Shown here: positions 3,905-5,187 of the stretch, in pieces | Layout of the letters: each line of letters begins with the position of its first letter | Position numbering within the stretch: the first letter of the stretch is position 1 | Assembly: GCA_902806215.1 (NCBI GenBank) | Contig: CADCVT010000355.1 | Location: 1 to 5,187 of the forward strand | Source of the DNA: an uncultured Solirubrobacteraceae bacterium | GTDB lineage: Bacteria; Actinomycetota; Thermoleophilia; Solirubrobacterales; Solirubrobacteraceae | Direction: 5' to 3' | Length of the DNA stretch: 5,187 nucleotides | The notes under the pieces: model-generated | The model's input: the letters and a program-made list of their open reading frames with translations, nothing else | Told to the model about the DNA's origin: nothing | Databases searched by the model: none | Position numbers and translations under genes: made by a program

Positions 3905-5187
3905 GTGCCCGACTTCTCGAATGCGGCGATCGCCCAGTACTTCGACGAGCTGGGCGACTTGTATGAGCTTGACGGTGCGGTCGTCCACAGGGTGATGGCC
4001 TACCGCAACGCGGCCAAGGCCGTCCGCGACGCCCCGGTCAGCGTCGCGAAGCTCACGCGCGAGGGCACCGTGACGAAGCTTCCGGGCATCGGCAAGACGC
4101 TCGAGGACAAGATCAGCCAGCTGCTCGAGACCGGCACGATCTCGGCGCTCGACCGCCTGCGGGGCCAGTTCCCGCCCGGCCTCATCGACATGACGCGCCT
4201 GCCCGGTCTCGGCCCCAAGCGCGCCCGCAAGCTGTTCGACGAGCTCGGCATCGACTCGCTCGAGGCGCTGCGCGCGGCGGCCGAGGGCGAGAAGCTGCGC
4301 GGGATCAAGGGGTTCGGGCCGAAGTTCGAGCAGACGGTGCTGGACGCGTTCGCCAGCGGCGTCGCCGAGAAGCCGGCACCGCGGTTCCTGCTCCCCAAGG
4401 CGCTCGGGATCGCCGAGCAGGTGATGGACGGCCTGCGCGCGCTGGACGGCGTCGAGCGCGTCGAGCTCGCCGGCAGCGCCCGGCGCATGGCCGACAGCGT
4501 CAAGGACCTCGACATCATCGCCGCGGCGAGCGACCCGAAGGCGCTGACCCAGGCGTTCGCCGACCTCGACGTGATCGAGTCCTCCGGCGGCGCGGGCGAG
4601 AACGCCGTCCGCGGCCGGACGCACAGCGGCCTGAGCGTCGACGTCCGCGTGGTCGAGCCCGACCAGTTCGGCAACCTGCTCCAGCACTTCACGGGCTCCA
4701 AGGCGCACAACGTCGCGCTGCGGGAGGCCGCGGTCCGGCGCGGGCTGCACGTCTCCGAGTACGGGATCCTCGACGACGCGACCGGCGAGACGACCCGCTG
4801 CGCGACCGAGGAGGAGGTCTACGAGCGCCTCGGCATGGCGTGGATCCCGCCCGAGCTGCGCGAGGGCCGCGGCGAGCTCGAGGCCGCGGCGGACGGCGGC
4901 TTCCCCCGCCTGATCGAGGTCGGCGACCTGCGCGGCGAGGTCCACTGCCACACGGTCGCGTCGGACGGGCGGAACACGATCGAGGAGATGGCGCTCGCCG
5001 CGCTCGAGCGGGGCCTGGAGTACATCGCCATCACCGACCACTCCGCGACGCACGGCTTCGGCAACCACGTCACGCCCGACGAGCTGCGCCGCCAGATCGA
5101 GCGCGTGCGCGACGTCGACGCCGCCGTCGAGGGCATCGAGGTGCTCATCGGCACGGAGACGAACGTGCTCCCCGACGGCTCGCCCGA
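3905..5187 (+). CDS. polX: Family X DNA polymerase with C-terminal PHP domain (partial, 3' end cut)
   Basis: A bacterial PolX, a gap-filling and end-processing repair polymerase. 427 residues are present; the family usually has about 570-590, so roughly the last 150 are missing at the window edge. The N-terminal 8-kDa-type domain holds helix-hairpin-helix motifs at LPGIGKTLEDK (59-69) and LPGLGPKRARKLFDELG (99-115), plus IKGFGPKF (134-141). The nucleotidyltransferase palm begins at AGSARRMADSVKDLDII (189-205), with metal ligands Asp201 and Asp203 and the third Asp246 in VDVRVV. GSKAHNVALREAA (264-276) and SEYGIL (284-289) are typical thumb signatures. The PHP 3'-5' exonuclease/phosphatase domain starts at VHCHTVASDG (346-355), continues with ITDHS (376-380) and reaches Glu418 in GTETNVLPDGS. 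GTG 3905 is the only usable start, because an in-frame TAA lies at 3893 and family similarity begins at about residue 6. AGAGG at 3899-3903 is too close to serve as a normal Shine-Dalgarno. Confidence 0.95.
   Translation, partial: MPDFSNAAIAQYFDELGDLYELDGAVVHRVMAYRNAAKAVRDAPVSVAKLTREGTVTKLPGIGKTLEDKISQLLETGTISALDRLRGQFPPGLIDMTRLPGLGPKRARKLFDELGIDSLEALRAAAEGEKLRGIKGFGPKFEQTVLDAFASGVAEKPAPRFLLPKALGIAEQVMDGLRALDGVERVELAGSARRMADSVKDLDIIAAASDPKALTQAFADLDVIESSGGAGENAVRGRTHSGLSVDVRVVEPDQFGNLLQHFTGSKAHNVALREAAVRRGLHVSEYGILDDATGETTRCATEEEVYERLGMAWIPPELREGRGELEAAADGGFPRLIEVGDLRGEVHCHTVASDGRNTIEEMALAALERGLEYIAITDHSATHGFGNHVTPDELRRQIERVRDVDAAVEGIEVLIGTETNVLPDGSP

Noticed and set aside
3104..5068. Large minus-strand open frame joined upstream of the SpoIIM-family protein
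   Set aside because: It is antisense to polX and out of frame with the mannosyltransferase. Only the part from GTG 3103 onwards encodes a recognisable protein.
4000..5154. Minus-strand open frames opposite polX
   Set aside because: They are Ser/Arg/Ala-rich low-complexity translations typical of the antisense of a GC-rich gene; the plus strand has a clear PolX-PHP protein.
3905..5187. Signs of an undescribed defence, CRISPR or mobile system
   Set aside because: Every protein gene whose sequence can be read belongs to a recognised housekeeping or envelope family, and I see no repeat arrays, transposase or integrase features anywhere in the window.

Overview
This is a densely coded, strongly GC-rich chromosomal segment with no mobile elements, tRNA/rRNA genes or CRISPR. 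Base composition, GTG starts, an Arg/Ala-rich proteome and near-leaderless starts suggest a high-GC actinobacterium. The mix of proteins (secreted clan GH-A glycosidase with an Arg-rich tail, stand-alone polyprenol-phosphate-mannose-synthase-like transferase, PolX with PHP domain) makes Thermoleophilia/Solirubrobacterales my best guess, as an inference only.

Layout. The first 10 bases hold the start of a minus-strand gene that runs off the left edge. It has a strong Shine-Dalgarno sequence and is preceded by what looks like a class I cyclic-di-GMP riboswitch (GEMM-I, about 44-134, minus strand). A possible promoter lies further upstream at 177-204. Next comes a minus-strand secreted glycoside hydrolase (280-1686). 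Across a 60-bp divergent gap with two inverted repeats, each touching or nearly touching a start codon, lies a short plus-strand alkyltransferase-like DNA repair protein (1747-2073). This protein converges tail to tail with thioredoxin (2070-2393, minus): the two stop codons share the four bases CTAG inside a perfect hairpin.

The rest of the minus strand is a compact three-gene cluster, transcribed right to left: polyprenol-phosphate mannosyltransferase (3100-3882), a SpoIIM-family membrane protein (2402-3103, GTGA overlap with the gene before it) and trxA. trxA may also have its own promoter, because a TATAGT box covers the stop codon of the SpoIIM gene. Divergent from this cluster across only 22 bp is a family X DNA polymerase with a C-terminal PHP domain (3905 to the right edge, truncated).

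Functionally the window mixes cell-envelope/polysaccharide work (glycosidase, mannosyl carrier-lipid synthesis, membrane protein), DNA repair (alkyltransferase-like protein, PolX) and redox maintenance (thioredoxin). The most notable non-coding element is the c-di-GMP riboswitch, which puts the unseen gene at the left edge under second-messenger control.
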